DNA from: Medicago truncatula
Lineage: Eukaryota > Streptophyta > Magnoliopsida > Fabales > Fabaceae
DNA: 64,000 bases
Direction of reading: 5' to 3'
NCBI RefSeq assembly: GCF_003473485.1
Contig: NC_053048.1
Location: 26,715,255-26,779,254 of the forward strand
Shown here: positions 37,504 through 51,290 of the stretch, piece after piece
Numbering within the stretch: the stretch's first letter is position 1
Layout of the letters: every line of letters starts with the position of its first letter
Translations under genes and position numbers: made by a program
The notes under the pieces: generated by a model
What the model was told of the DNA's origin: nothing
Seen by the model: the letters and a program-made list of their open reading frames with translations, nothing else
The model's database searches: none

Positions 37504-40464
37504 ATGGATTTTAGCTACTGTGCATATCTGTTTTCTGTTGTATTCATTTTGTGTTGCTATTTGGTACATGTTAGTGTTGGTATAGACACCATCACATCAT
37601 CTCAATTTATCAAAGACCCTGAAACTCTAATCTCCAAAGATGGTAACTTCACCTTTGGATTCTTTAGCCCTAAAAATTCTACAAACCGCTACGTTGGAAT
37701 TTGGTGGAAGTCTCAATCTACAATCATATGGGTTGCAAACAGAAACAAACTACTGAATGATTCTAATGGGATTGTCACAATATCTGAACATGGAAATCTT
37801 GTGGTATTAAATGGACAGAAACAAGTTGTTTGGTCATCAAATGTTTCCAACATAACAACAAATACAAGTTCTCACTTTTCGGGTTTCGGTAACCTTGTGC
37901 TTCTGGAGAACACAACCGGAAACATTTTATGGCAGAGTATTCAGCAGCCTTCAGATACATTCCTTCCAAACATGAAAGTTTCAATCAACAAAAGAACGGG
38001 TAAGAGTTTAAAACTCACATCATGGAAAAGCCCTTCTGACCCCTCTGTTGGCAACTTCTCTTGTAATAGCGTTGAACGCCAAAATATATTTGAAGTGTTT
38101 ATTTGGAATGAAACTCGACCATGTTGGCGCAGTGGTCCTTGGAACCGTGGGGTCTTTACAGGGATACAAACAATGAAAGCTGCATATCTTAATAGTTTTC
38201 AAGGTGAAGATGATGGAGAAGGAAATATTGTTATATTTTATACGTTAGCAAATGATAGGGAAATAACGATCTATCACCTGAATTCACAAGGAATATTCGA
38301 AGAAATATGGTGGGATGATAAGAATAAAGAAATGAAAGTGACATGGAAAAGCCAAAACACAGAATGTGATGTTTATGGTCTCTGTGGAGAATTTACAAGC
38401 TGTAATTCATTGAGCTCACCGGTATGCAGTTGTTTGAAAGGATTTGAACCCAGAAATACTCGTGAATGGAGTAGAAACAACTGGACTGGCGGGTGTGTTA
38501 GGCGGAGACCTTTGCAGTGTGAAAGGATCAGCAATAAAACTACAGGGTTTTTCAAACTACAGATGGTTAAAGTTCCAGATTTTGCTGAAGGTTTAGCAGT
38601 TGCACCTGACAAATGCAAAATCTTATGTTTGGAGAATTGCTCTTGTGTTGCGTATTCTCATCATGATGTGATTGGCTGTATGTCTTGGACCCGAAATCTA
38701 CTTGACATACAACAATTCCAAAGTGGAGGACTTGACCTATATATTCGTCTATCCTATGTAGAACCGAATTTGTACAAGACAATCTTCATCGCAAGTACAG
38801 TGATAATTGCAACTCTTATTATCGTCATTTGTGCATATATCACGTGGAGAAGGTCATCAAACCACCCAGGTAACTTACTATTTTCGTATATTCAACTTAG
38901 GTCATAAAATTTACCTTATATTGATGAGGAACTAAGCTCAAGTTATGCTTTTCACTGCAGCTAATTCTAGTGACAACATAATTGGAGAAATGTCCCAAGA
39001 TAAACTACAAGAGTTATTAAAATTTGATTTTCAAAAAGTTGCAACTGCCACAAACAACTTTGACTTGTCAAATAAACTTGGTCAGGGTGGTTTTGGTCCC
39101 GTATACAAGGTACCTTACATGTAACAAAGTTATAATATTTTAAAACCATTGTGGATAGTTGTTTTCACATAATATTTTCTTCTAGGGGAAACTGCAAGAT
39201 GGTCGAGAAATAGCAGTTAAAAGGCTTTCTAGAGCATCTGGACAAGGGTTGGATGAATTCATGAACGAAATAGTGGTGATTTGTAAGCTTCAACACCGTA
39301 ATCTTGTAAGACTTATTGGCTGTTGTGTTGAAGGTGATGAAAAGATGTTGATGTATGAGTATATGCCAAACAAAAGTTTGGATGCATTCATCTTTGGTTA
39401 GTTTTTTTAATCCCCCTTTAGCATTTTCATATATAAAATTCCCTACTTAATTTCATTCTTCTCTTTATTTTAGTTTTTCTGGAAGCACGCTAATAGAGTA
39501 ATTTTGACGACTTTCCTTTATATTTTGTTAATCTATTCTAAATAATATAATGCTACCCTTATTTTTTAGATCCATCAAAAAACAAACTCCTGGATTGGAG
39601 GACACGGCATAACATTATAGAAGGAATTGCTCGAGGGTTGCTATATCTTCACAGAGATTCTAGGCTAAGAATTATTCATAGAGATTTGAAGGCAAGTAAT
39701 GTTCTGTTAGATGAGGAGTTGAATCCAAAAATATCAGACTTTGGTATGGCTAGAATCTTTGGAGGAGGTGAAGATCAGGCCAATACTAGAAGGATTGTCG
39801 GAACTTAGTAAGATTGCCTTTATATCTAATATATTAGTAGTAATAATTGTAAAGTATTATTTAGCAACTTGATTAATTTTTTACATTTTATAGTGGTTAC
39901 ATGTCTCCCGAATATGCAATGCAAGGATTATTTTCAGAGAAGTCAGATGTTTTTAGCTTTGGTGTATTGCTACTAGAGATTGTTATCGGGAGAAGAAACT
40001 CAAGTTTTTATGATGATGAGCATAATCTTAGTCTTTTAGGATTTGTAAGCCTCAACAAACCATTTTTAGCTCAATTATTGACTGTTTTTCTTCTTTTGTT
40101 ACACACCATTCAAATGTCTGATTATTTCTTTCCTTTTTTCTTTTATCTCATTTAGGTATGGACACAATGGAGTGAAGACAATATTTTGTCTCTAATAGAT
40201 CAAGAAATATATGATCATAGTCATCATAATTATATTTCAAGGTGCATACATATTGGACTATTGTGTGCACAAGAACTTGCCAAAGATAGGCCCGCTATGG
40301 CTGCAGTAATTTCTATGCTTAACAGTGAAACTGCATCACTTCCTCCTCCTAGTAAACCTGCATTCATCCTGAGGGAGAGTATGTTAAATTCAAAGTTGCC
40401 CGAAGAATGTCAAAATGGCTGCTCCATCAATAATGTCAGTATTACAGACATCAGTGGCAGATAG
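37504..40464 (+). CDS. SRLK3: G-type lectin S-receptor-like Ser/Thr kinase, intact
   Basis: Exons: 37504-38869 (fused exons 1 and 2), 38961-39109, 39186-39396, 39570-39807, 39894-40044 and 40156-40464, giving 807 residues. The signal peptide is residues 1-26. The B-lectin region is about 30-150, the S-locus region (RSGPWN near 209) about 200-305, the EGF-like Cys cluster about 285-325 and the PAN region about 335-412. The TM helix is about 426-446. The kinase has GQGGFG at 496-501, Lys517 in AVKRL, catalytic Asp614 in [11 protein letters not shown] at 632-634 and SPE at 659-661. The C terminus ends VSITDISGR, as in the S-domain RLK tail. The family is membrane-anchored with the lectin part outside the cell. 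Intron 1, present in all other copies, is missing. A Mutator-like MITE sits just upstream. This is one of two complete, apparently functional genes here. Confidence 0.9.
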
Positions 40465-40584
40465 CACACAAAGAGGTCATCATAATCTGGTTCAGCATTT
40501 GATGTCTAAAGCTTCCTCCAAAAATAAAAAAATTACTCTAGAGTATATAAAGGGAATAAAAAATTTAGCACAACAACACGTCGA

Positions 40585-41125
40585 CTCTTAGCAGATTCTT
40601 TGGGGTCAGCCCTTCAAGCTAGTGGTTTGATATCTATCCTAGCTCATCTTCGATTCCAACACCCTCAGCGCAGACACCTCCAATGCAACATTGATGCCGC
40701 TTTTTCAGGTCAGTTGAACAGTACATGCAGTGGCATGTGCTTACGCGACGAAGACCGTGCTTTTGTTTTGGCCAGAATTATGTGCTTTACTCGTTTGTGT
40801 TCTGTGGACGACGATGAAGCATTAGGATTATTCCATGCTTTAGATTGACTTAGTGTTATGGAGTTTGATTGCGTCAACTTCGTGCTCGACTCCAAAATAA
40901 CTACGTATTGTTTGGCAATATTATCTTACTTTGCTTCAAGGAATATTTTTGCTTTTCACTTCACAAACTCTCGGGTGGAGTTTAATAGGAGATAAGCGAA
41001 TACGGTTTTGCTTACGCCCTTGCAGAGCAACCACATTATCAGCTACTCCCACGACTTATTTTAAAATACCCTCGTGTATTGATACTCTTACTATTTATGA
41101 AATGGTATAAGCATCTTTCTTAAAA
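40585..41125 (+). pseudogene. RNase H-like (RVT_3) remnant, copy 2
   Basis: An 82-codon frame (40600-40848) is followed, after a TGA where a Trp is expected, by further matching sequence. Readable parts are CNIDAAF, GMCLRDEDRAFVLA, DDEALGLFHALD, NFVLDSK and FTNSRVEFNRR. The D, E and D acidic positions of RNase H are visible. This domain occurs in plant LINEs and in stand-alone RVT_3 genes. Stops and shifts make it a remnant. It matches 21790-22340 and probably travelled with the gene duplication. Confidence 0.6.
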
Positions 41126-41334
41126 AAACCATATAACATTCTTATAAGAAAATTTGTTTAAAGGTATAAATGGAATACATGGGTTTAGTGACTTTATCAC
41201 TTCTAGTTATACTCTTAATTCTTAAACAAATTTGCATAAAAAAATGCTATATTTTGCTGTCATTAAAAAAAAAAAAAGAATTTATATGATATTTAATATA
41301 TTGTTGGTGTCATTAAAAAAAGATAAGAATTTAT

Positions 41335-41780
41335 TATACTTGCAATGTTGTTGTTGTCATTGTAAAATATAAGTATAATGTGTACAATATGAAAGTGCAA
41401 AATATCTATACTTATACTTTTAATCAAAATGAAAACAATTTTCATCAAAATTCCATAAAAAATACGGTTTGTAATTTACACGCATTAACGAAATAAAAAG
41501 AGCTGACAGACTAGCACAGAGTGTCCGTCTTAACGTTGACTTTATATATTTTTAGGATTAAATATATTTTCCATTGGTATAAATATTCAAACTTTTTGTT
41601 TTAATTTTTATTGAAAATTTCTTATTCTTTTAGTCCTACAAAATTTATTTGTAAACTCTTCAAATTTTTCAATGATTTTTTGCATAAATATTCTAAATGA
41701 GTGAATAGGCTATTTCGTCATCTAATTTGTACGCATTGGTCATTTTCATTTGAAATAGTCAATACGTCCTTGAATTAGCC
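41335..41780 (+). repeat. Repeat R, copy downstream of SRLK3
   Basis: Same repeat as at 22385 and 24840. It includes TTTATATATTTTTAGGATTA, AAGAGCTGACAGACTAGCAC and CAATACGTCCTTGAATTAGC, and leads directly into the B3-like fragment. Confidence 0.7.
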
Positions 41781-42240
41781 ATCTTCTCATCCTAAAAATA
41801 ATTTTTTTACTTTTATTGTTTAGTGATTCTCTTTTAATTAGATATATATATATTTTTTTTGACAAGAATTGGATATATTTCTTAGTGATTATGTTTTAAT
41901 TCTATAAGATTGTTTCTTTACATTTTAAGAAGTTTCATTTTGATCAATAAGATATCTGATTCAATAAATCAATTTCTGATATTAACCTAAGCTTATTATT
42001 TGATCAAGGATTATGCTGAAATTGATTCGATATTTCTGGAAGAATTTGAAGAAGAATTAGGAGATACTTGGAATTTCCTTGATCATTCAGGAAATTCTCA
42101 CAATGTAACATTATCATCTCAACACTTGAGCATGGATGGGAACCTTTCTGCACTGAAAATAAATTTGTATCCGGTGATAAAATATGATTCAAGCTCTTTG
42201 ATGGACCTTTCAGCCACTACGTTCATGTTTTCAAAGTAGA
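41780..42240 (+). pseudogene. B3-like gene fragment, single copy
   Basis: A 79-codon frame (42000-42239) reads IKDYAEIDSIFLEEFEEELG, TWNFLDHSGNSHNVTL and then an unrelated tail ending FMFSK. The first half matches the arms of the inverted repeat at 22832-23527 and resembles part of a plant B3 DNA-binding protein. The part corresponding to YPLLIKGW at 23120 is replaced. It is too short for a functional B3 domain, so I regard it as a captured or decayed gene piece. Confidence 0.45.
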
Positions 42241-42795
42241 TGGTTAGGTCTTCATGTTGCTAATGATTATGTTTTGTAAAAACTGGAACCTCTGCAGCAT
42301 GCTTCGTTGTTTTTCGAATCTATGAACAATATTTCTATTTTGCTTCTGATCTTGTATTTGTCTGCTCAAGTCTAAACTATGCTTTTATTACTCTATACTA
42401 AAATATATTTATTCTCTCCTTTTTAGTTTATAAATGTGAATTTGACGGTTTATCGTTTTAGTAGCGATTCAAGTTCAAATACTAATAAATTTTAATAATA
42501 AACAATTTTTTTAAATACAACTCATTTAAACATGTAACAAAGAATTTAAACTTTAATCAATTAAAGTTACAATGTTGGTGTCATTAAAAAAAGATAAGAA
42601 TTTATTTTAGTTGCAATGTTGTTGCTGTCATTGTAAAATATAAGTATAATTTGTACAATATGAAAGTGCAATATATCTATACCTATAATTTTAATCAAAA
42701 TCAAAATAATTTTAATCAAAATTCCGGAAAAAGTAAGGTTTGTAATTTATACGCATTAACGAAATAAAAAGAGCAGACATACTAGCTAAAAGTGT

Positions 42796-43640
42796 GTCTA
42801 CAGGATTTGGTAGTAAATTGGTTCATCAGGTCATGAATTCTGCGGTGCTTCATATTATCTGGATCATTTGGATTGAGAGAAACCATAGGTGTTTTGCTGA
42901 TTTACAGCGGTCTATGGTCTCTTTGTTCAATGTTGTTTTGGCTGAGGTTCGTCTTAGCTTCACCCTTGTTATCTCTAAAGGGGCCTCTGATATGGTTGAT
43001 TACAATGTTTCCAAGCTCTTTAATGTCCCCTTCCAGGTTAAAAGGATTAGCATTGCCAAAGAAGTTTCTTGGACCCCTCCCTCGGATGGGATTGTGAAGA
43101 TTACTTGTGATGGATCCTCCTTTGGGCTCATTCCTTGTGGAGCGGTTGACTTTGTGATTAGGGACTCTGGTTCTAACTTTTTGGGTGCAGTGGCTAGTAA
43201 TATTGGTCAGGCCTCCTCCCTTGAAGCTGAATTTTGTGCCTTTCTGTTAGCTATTGAAAAGGCCAAAGACATGCATCTGACTCATCTTTGGATAGAAACT
43301 GACTCTTTGGCTGTGGTCAATGCTTTCCATAGAGGCTCTGGTATCCCTTGGAAGTTACGTGGTAGATGGTATAACTGCTTGCACTTCTGCAAGTTGTCTG
43401 GCTGCATCTGCACTCACATTCTCAGAGAAGGTAATATGGCTGCTGATGCCCTTGCTAAGAATGGTCAAGGTCTTGCTATGTTCTCCTTTCAATGGTGGCT
43501 TGCCCCTCCTCCTTTTATTTCATCCTTTTTGTTGAGGGATAGTTTAGGCTTACCTTACTCTCGTACTCATATGGATTGATTTTGTATTTGGTTAAGGCCT
43601 CTCCTGACTCTTTCTTTCATTTGCCTTTATCAAAAAAAAA
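42796..43640 (+). mobile_element. 5'-truncated L1-type LINE
   Basis: The insert lies within repeat R, flanked by AAAAGTGT (42788-42795 and 43641-43648), and ends in a 13-base A run that merges with the right duplicate. It carries only the C-terminal end of a LINE ORF2. The 5' truncation, A-tail and target duplication together are characteristic of target-primed reverse transcription. Its single frame is still open, so the insertion is probably young. Confidence 0.85.
42833..43579 (+). CDS. LINE ORF2 C-terminal RNase H domain (fragment)
   Basis: The frame is open from the left end of the LINE insert; the first ATG is at 42833, giving 248 residues. The early part IIWIIWIERNHRCF matches the region after the zinc-binding motif of plant LINE polyproteins. 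The RNase H (RVT_3) fold follows: ITCDGSSFG, CGAVDFVIRDS, SLEAEFCAFLLAIEKA, LWIETDSLAVVNAF and HILREGNMAADALAKNG. The acidic residues (D of CDGS, E of LEAE, D of ETDS, D of AADALA) are all present. Reverse transcriptase and endonuclease are missing. Any transcript would come from a neighbouring promoter. Confidence 0.8.
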   Translation: MNSAVLHIIWIIWIERNHRCFADLQRSMVSLFNVVLAEVRLSFTLVISKGASDMVDYNVSKLFNVPFQVKRISIAKEVSWTPPSDGIVKITCDGSSFGLIPCGAVDFVIRDSGSNFLGAVASNIGQASSLEAEFCAFLLAIEKAKDMHLTHLWIETDSLAVVNAFHRGSGIPWKLRGRWYNCLHFCKLSGCICTHILREGNMAADALAKNGQGLAMFSFQWWLAPPPFISSFLLRDSLGLPYSRTHMD

Positions 43641-44271
43641 AAAAGTGTCCGAACACTGACTTTATATATTTTTAGGATTAAATTTTCATTCCGTCTGTAT
43701 AAATATTCAAACTCTTTGTTTTAATTTTTATTAAAAATTTCTTATTCTTTTAGTCCCACAAAATTTATTCGTCTACTCTTCAAATTTTTCAATGAATTTT
43801 TGCATAAATATTCTTAATGAGTGAATAGCTATTTCGTATTCAAATTTGTATGTATTGGTCATTGTCATCGTCAAAATTTTTGAAATAGCCAATACGTCTT
43901 TGAATTAGCCATCTTGTATGCGTAGAAGGACAAATTTGGTAAAAAAATATTATTTATTTTTTGAATTTTTTTAAACGAAAGTCATTACAAATTGTTACAC
44001 TTTCAAATTGACATTCAGATTATTGGTTAAAAATCAAGTTGGTTAATGAATTATGTCACTCACTATTAAATCGATCCATAAATTATTTATCTTTATCTAT
44101 CAATCTGATCCGTGATTGATACCGTCAAATACATGTTAAAAACTAAAAGAATGTGTTTAAGAGACTAGCCTTTTTCCAACACTTAAGTGTTGCAACTAGT
44201 CACGATCCAAATAAGTTGTATTTTCCACTGATTATCCACGTATGCAGTTTCTTGACATTCTTTTAATTTTA

Positions 44272-44541
44272 CTTTCTTCGTCCTAAATTATAGTCGTTTT
44301 GGAGAAAAAAACCTATCCCAAATTATGAGTTGTTTTTAAAATAGTATTAAGTGATATTTTTACTCCTATATCCTCAACTATTTATTACTCCCACTTCTTT
44401 CAATTTTTTAATTTATCTTTCACATATCATTAATAAAGGATAATTTTATAAAATTACTTAGAATTTCTCTTTTGCAGACAAACTGTGTTTCTTAATTTGT
44501 GTGAAATGTCTAAAACATTATTTGATTTGGGACGAATGGAG
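44272..44541. mobile_element. Stowaway-like MITE, unit C
   Basis: Homologous to 25871-26151, with TA on both sides. The ends CTTTCTTCGTCCTAAATTAT and, on the opposite strand, CTCCATTCGTCCCAAATCAA form the inverted repeats. Flanking sequence is shared with unit B, so the element is older than the duplication. Confidence 0.7.
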
Positions 44542-45156
44542 TATCATTATTTGACAATATCAAGGATCAAATTGATAGATAAGATAAATAATTCAAGGAT
44601 CGATTTGACAGTGTGACAATTTGTAATAATTTTTGTTTTAAAAAAACAAAAAAAAAATCACTTTGTTTGATCAAATTCCTCTCTATACACTGTACACGTG
44701 GAAGCTGACTTGAAACTCCACGTCAACGCTTAACGTGTTATATAAGCTTGAGTACCGTTAACAACGAGACTTGACGGAGAGATCAATTTGATCAATGTTT
44801 ATAAAATTCAAGGATCTATTAGCTATTTCAAAAAATTCAAAGATGAAATCGATTGATGGATGCAAATTTGAGAACGAAATAACTATTTAATTTATTTTAA
44901 ATCTCCAAATTTAAATATGAATTTTTAAAGTCAAAATCATAAAAAATATGGAGAAGGTTAGAACTTCACTTTTCTTTTTTCTTTTCTTTCTTATCCCTTC
45001 GCATCACTGTGGCCTGAAAACCGAAATTCAATGACGACGATATCGTACCTTTTTGAAGAGCTTTATATAAGCTTTGTTGAAGAGCTTACAAACATTTGAT
45101 GAACTTTTTTATAAGTTCTTCTGAACAGTCTCACAAGTGCTTATGCTTGTAGATAA

Positions 45157-45412
45157 GAGCATGTTTGGATAAACAACTTATTTGTAGCTTATAACACAAT
45201 AAATGCTTATTTACATGCTTGCATAAGCTATATTTTTATAGCAAAAGATAAAACAAAGTTAAATTGTTTTTGTAAATGTTATAAGTTGTTTTACTAAGCT
45301 GTATTGGAGAATTTATGAAAATAAGTTGAAAAAAGCTGTTGTCATAAGTTCTCCCAAACAGTTTCACAAAACTACGAGTAGATAAGCTCAAATAAGCCGG
45401 TCGAAAGAGGCC
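45157..45412. mobile_element. MITE-like element, unit C copy
   Basis: Third copy of the element at 8910 and 34094, with left end GAGCATGTTTGGATAAACAA and right end, on the opposite strand, AGGCCTCTTTCGACCGG. Confidence 0.58.
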
Positions 45413-45439
45413 TTTGTTATACCGTTGTAACTGTGTTTA

Positions 45440-46925
45440 TCAAACGAAATATACTTCAAGGATGGTTGAAAATGCTGTCAAGGAAGGACAGAGTAGGGAA
45501 ATTTTCACAAGGTAAAACTGTCTATAGCATAATGTTTAAATTCATAAGCATTATTTCGTCATTTTAATTTTTTACAGGAGAGTATCTGTTTCCATGAGAT
45601 AATGTACTGAAGAGACGGTTGATTCTAACATGGAGAAATTTTACACGTAACGATTATCCCCAAACTTTCGGCTTAAGGTATGTTGCAGTAACAATTTTTG
45701 TGGTTTGTGTTGTTACATTGCCTGTGAAGTTAATTGAATCTGTAATTGCAAAGGAATATATATCATTGATTATTTATGATTTTTATAAACATTTTCAAAC
45801 CATAGTTTATGAGGTTATTTAAAGTAATCTAATCTCAGTCATAATATTTTTTTGCAACTGATGATTGAATTCTTAATATAGTGTCATTGGTTCAATATAA
45901 CACATGTGAGAATCATTCACTCAAATCTCATTGTTGATATCTCGTTTATCATATGTTCAGTTCTGCAGCGCGTACACCAAAATCACGGTGAAACACAAAC
46001 TAATGTGGAAGCTTAGTTATAGAGCTTCAGTAAAATCGCGTTAGAAGCGGTCTAGGACGCGAGATTGAAGACTCGAGCGTGAATCCAAACACATGGTTAG
46101 TCAGTTTTGGAAAAAGTTTATGTTGAAAACTATGTTATTCTTGTAAATTATGTGATCCAGCAGTTCTGTTTTTAGTTTTTTTGTGAAAAATTAGACATAT
46201 GGTTAGTCTATGTGTTTTACAAATCGGCATATGCGTTCCTAAAACTGTAATGCGTTAGTCAAAATGGTCCCTCTGTTACCTTCTGTTGTTAGAGGTTATG
46301 TCGTGACTCTTTGAATGGACATGTGGCCTTTAAATTCATCCATTTCATCCATAGAAACTTATGTGGCACATTAAATTCATCCATTTCACGCCAATTGTGA
46401 GTTTACAACCTCAGGATTCAAAAACATAAAATAATATTTACCACATAAATTTTATGTACAGTTTAGTCTCCACGTGGAAGGCCATATGTTTATTTAATGT
46501 GTCACATCATAACCTATAATCGCAGAAGATAATGGATAGACTGTTTTGTCTGACAAGTTGCAGTTTAAGAGATGTATTTGCCAAATTCATGGACTATTTT
46601 TGAGTTTTGACACTCACAATTTCGAGGATCAATTTGCCTATTTTACTTTTATTGTTTATTATTCATTGATTGTTTTATAATTAACTTGATTAACCATTTT
46701 ATATTTAACTAGATGAGGTTGATTTTGATGTAAAAAAATGAATGATTCAAAGTTATAGTTTTTAAAAGAATTAGACAACTGGTATTATTTTAACTGTTGT
46801 CAATGGAAAATTTGAATACAGGAATGGTTCTCTTAGATGTGAGAGGATACAAGTTGACTTAATGTAATAAAAAAGAGAAGGAAGGGAGAAAAAGTTAAAA
46901 CTGACGACTAGTAACTGATAACCTT
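45440..46925. repeat. Duplicated upstream block of SRLK4, with empty Copia site
   Basis: Pairs with 9200-9773 joined to 16433 onward. The join GGTGAAACACAAACTAATG at about 45988-46006 is the paralogous site without the Copia element. Identity to unit A looks complete from about 45500 to 46320 and then drops, with a local rearrangement around TTCATCCATTTCATCC near 46335. Confidence 0.75.
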
Positions 46926-47072
46926 ATTAAATGGTGAAATATCTCTACAATCTCTTAGTGTGTATCCGACATAATTAAATAAAACAACATGTGTTATTTG
47001 AAATGGTAGCAGTCTTCAGAACCATTACCTGTGGTTCGTGAGACGGTTGATCATATGCTATTAATCTCCCTA

Positions 47073-50237
<3,165 letters not shown>

Positions 50238-50599
50238 TACACTAAGGCTCCAACAAGTTTTTGAGGTCAGTGGATTTGTGGTCAATGCTAGAAAAAGAAA
50301 AGTCAAGCATAATAAAACATATGCAAGATGTTTGTATGTTGATAATAGTAAAGAAGGGCATGTGGGAAAACAATAATTTATATCCCACGTAGGTGGATGT
50401 GTCCATAACCACCAAAATATACCAATTACCACTTTAATGTGTCCATAAAAAATTGAAGAGATTAAATACATTAGTTTTATGTCGACATCTTATGAGAATT
50501 CATTATTTTACTGTCTTATTTCATTTTTTTTATATGCTTCATGCCACGTTGTATCATTAATTTTAAGATTCATATTGGATGCATGTGCGAAGTAACTTT
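50238..50599. other. 3' flank of SRLK4
   Basis: AT-rich sequence with 3' UTR-like homology to the region after SRLK7-type gene SRLK6 (GATAATAGTAAAGAAGGGC near 50341 and a relative near 61550). No coding sequence is recognised. Confidence 0.4.
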
Positions 50600-51290
50600 A
50601 GGAGGGTGTATTGAATTAGGATTTTAAAGTACAATTTTTGTTTAAAAAGTCTTGAGGATTTTAAAAGACTTTGGAGGATTTTGATGATTTTAAAAGACTA
50701 TTAAGGATTTCAATGGATTTAATTCATAAGATTTTAAAGGATTTGAAATGATTTTATGGATTTCAAGAGATTTCAACAGATTTTATGAATTTTACTTTAT
50801 TCTTTTACGGGAGAGCTAGAGAGAGAGGGAGAGAGGCAAGGGGAGAGAGAGAGGGAGGAGGGAGAGAGGAAGAGAGAGAGAGAGAGAGGAAGAGAGAGAG
50901 AGAGAGAGGAAGAGAGAGAGATAGTAAAATCTTAAAAGAAAAAAACAATGCTAAGAAATCTCATGCTTTCATGACAGACTTTTTCATGCTAAAATTTCAC
51001 TAAAAAATCCCACAAAATCCATCAAAATCTGATTTATTAAACAATCCTTCGAAATTTGAATGATTTTGAATACCATAAGACTTTTTTTAAGTGATTAAGA
51101 GTCTTGATTGAATACCATAAGACTTTTTTTAAATGACAAGGAATCTTGATTGAATAACCCAAGACTTTTTTTAAATTGGAAAGAATCTTGATTGAATACC
51201 ACAAGACTTATTCATGATAAAAAAGTCTTTTAAAATCCCTTAGAATCATGATCCAATACACAGAGTAAAAATGCACCCTCGTTAAACTCA
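50600..51290. mobile_element. Inverted-repeat element with central GA tract
   Basis: The left end GAGGGTGTATTGAATTAGG and the right end, on the opposite strand, GAGGGTGCATTTTTACTC with GTGTATTGGATC, are inversely related. Both arms are full of GATTTTAAAAGACT words and their complements. The centre (50810-50925) is GA-rich. The right arm holds about four direct copies of a 40-45-bp unit with CTTGATTGAATACCA and AAGACTTTTTTTAAA. This fits a MITE or foldback element, but I found no convincing target-site duplication. Confidence 0.5.
50810..50925 (+). repeat. (GA)n-rich microsatellite
   Basis: About 115 bp almost entirely GA and GGA repeats, in the middle of the inverted-repeat element. Confidence 0.93.

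Larger units (their letters stand above)
42597..43920 (+). repeat. Repeat R, copy split by LINE insertion
   Basis: 42597-42795 is the first part of R and 43649-43920 the remainder. The intervening 845 bp is the LINE fragment listed separately. Confidence 0.7.

Noticed and set aside
50785..51003. Arg/Glu-rich 72-codon frame
   Set aside because: It is a translation of the GA-rich tract inside a repeat element.
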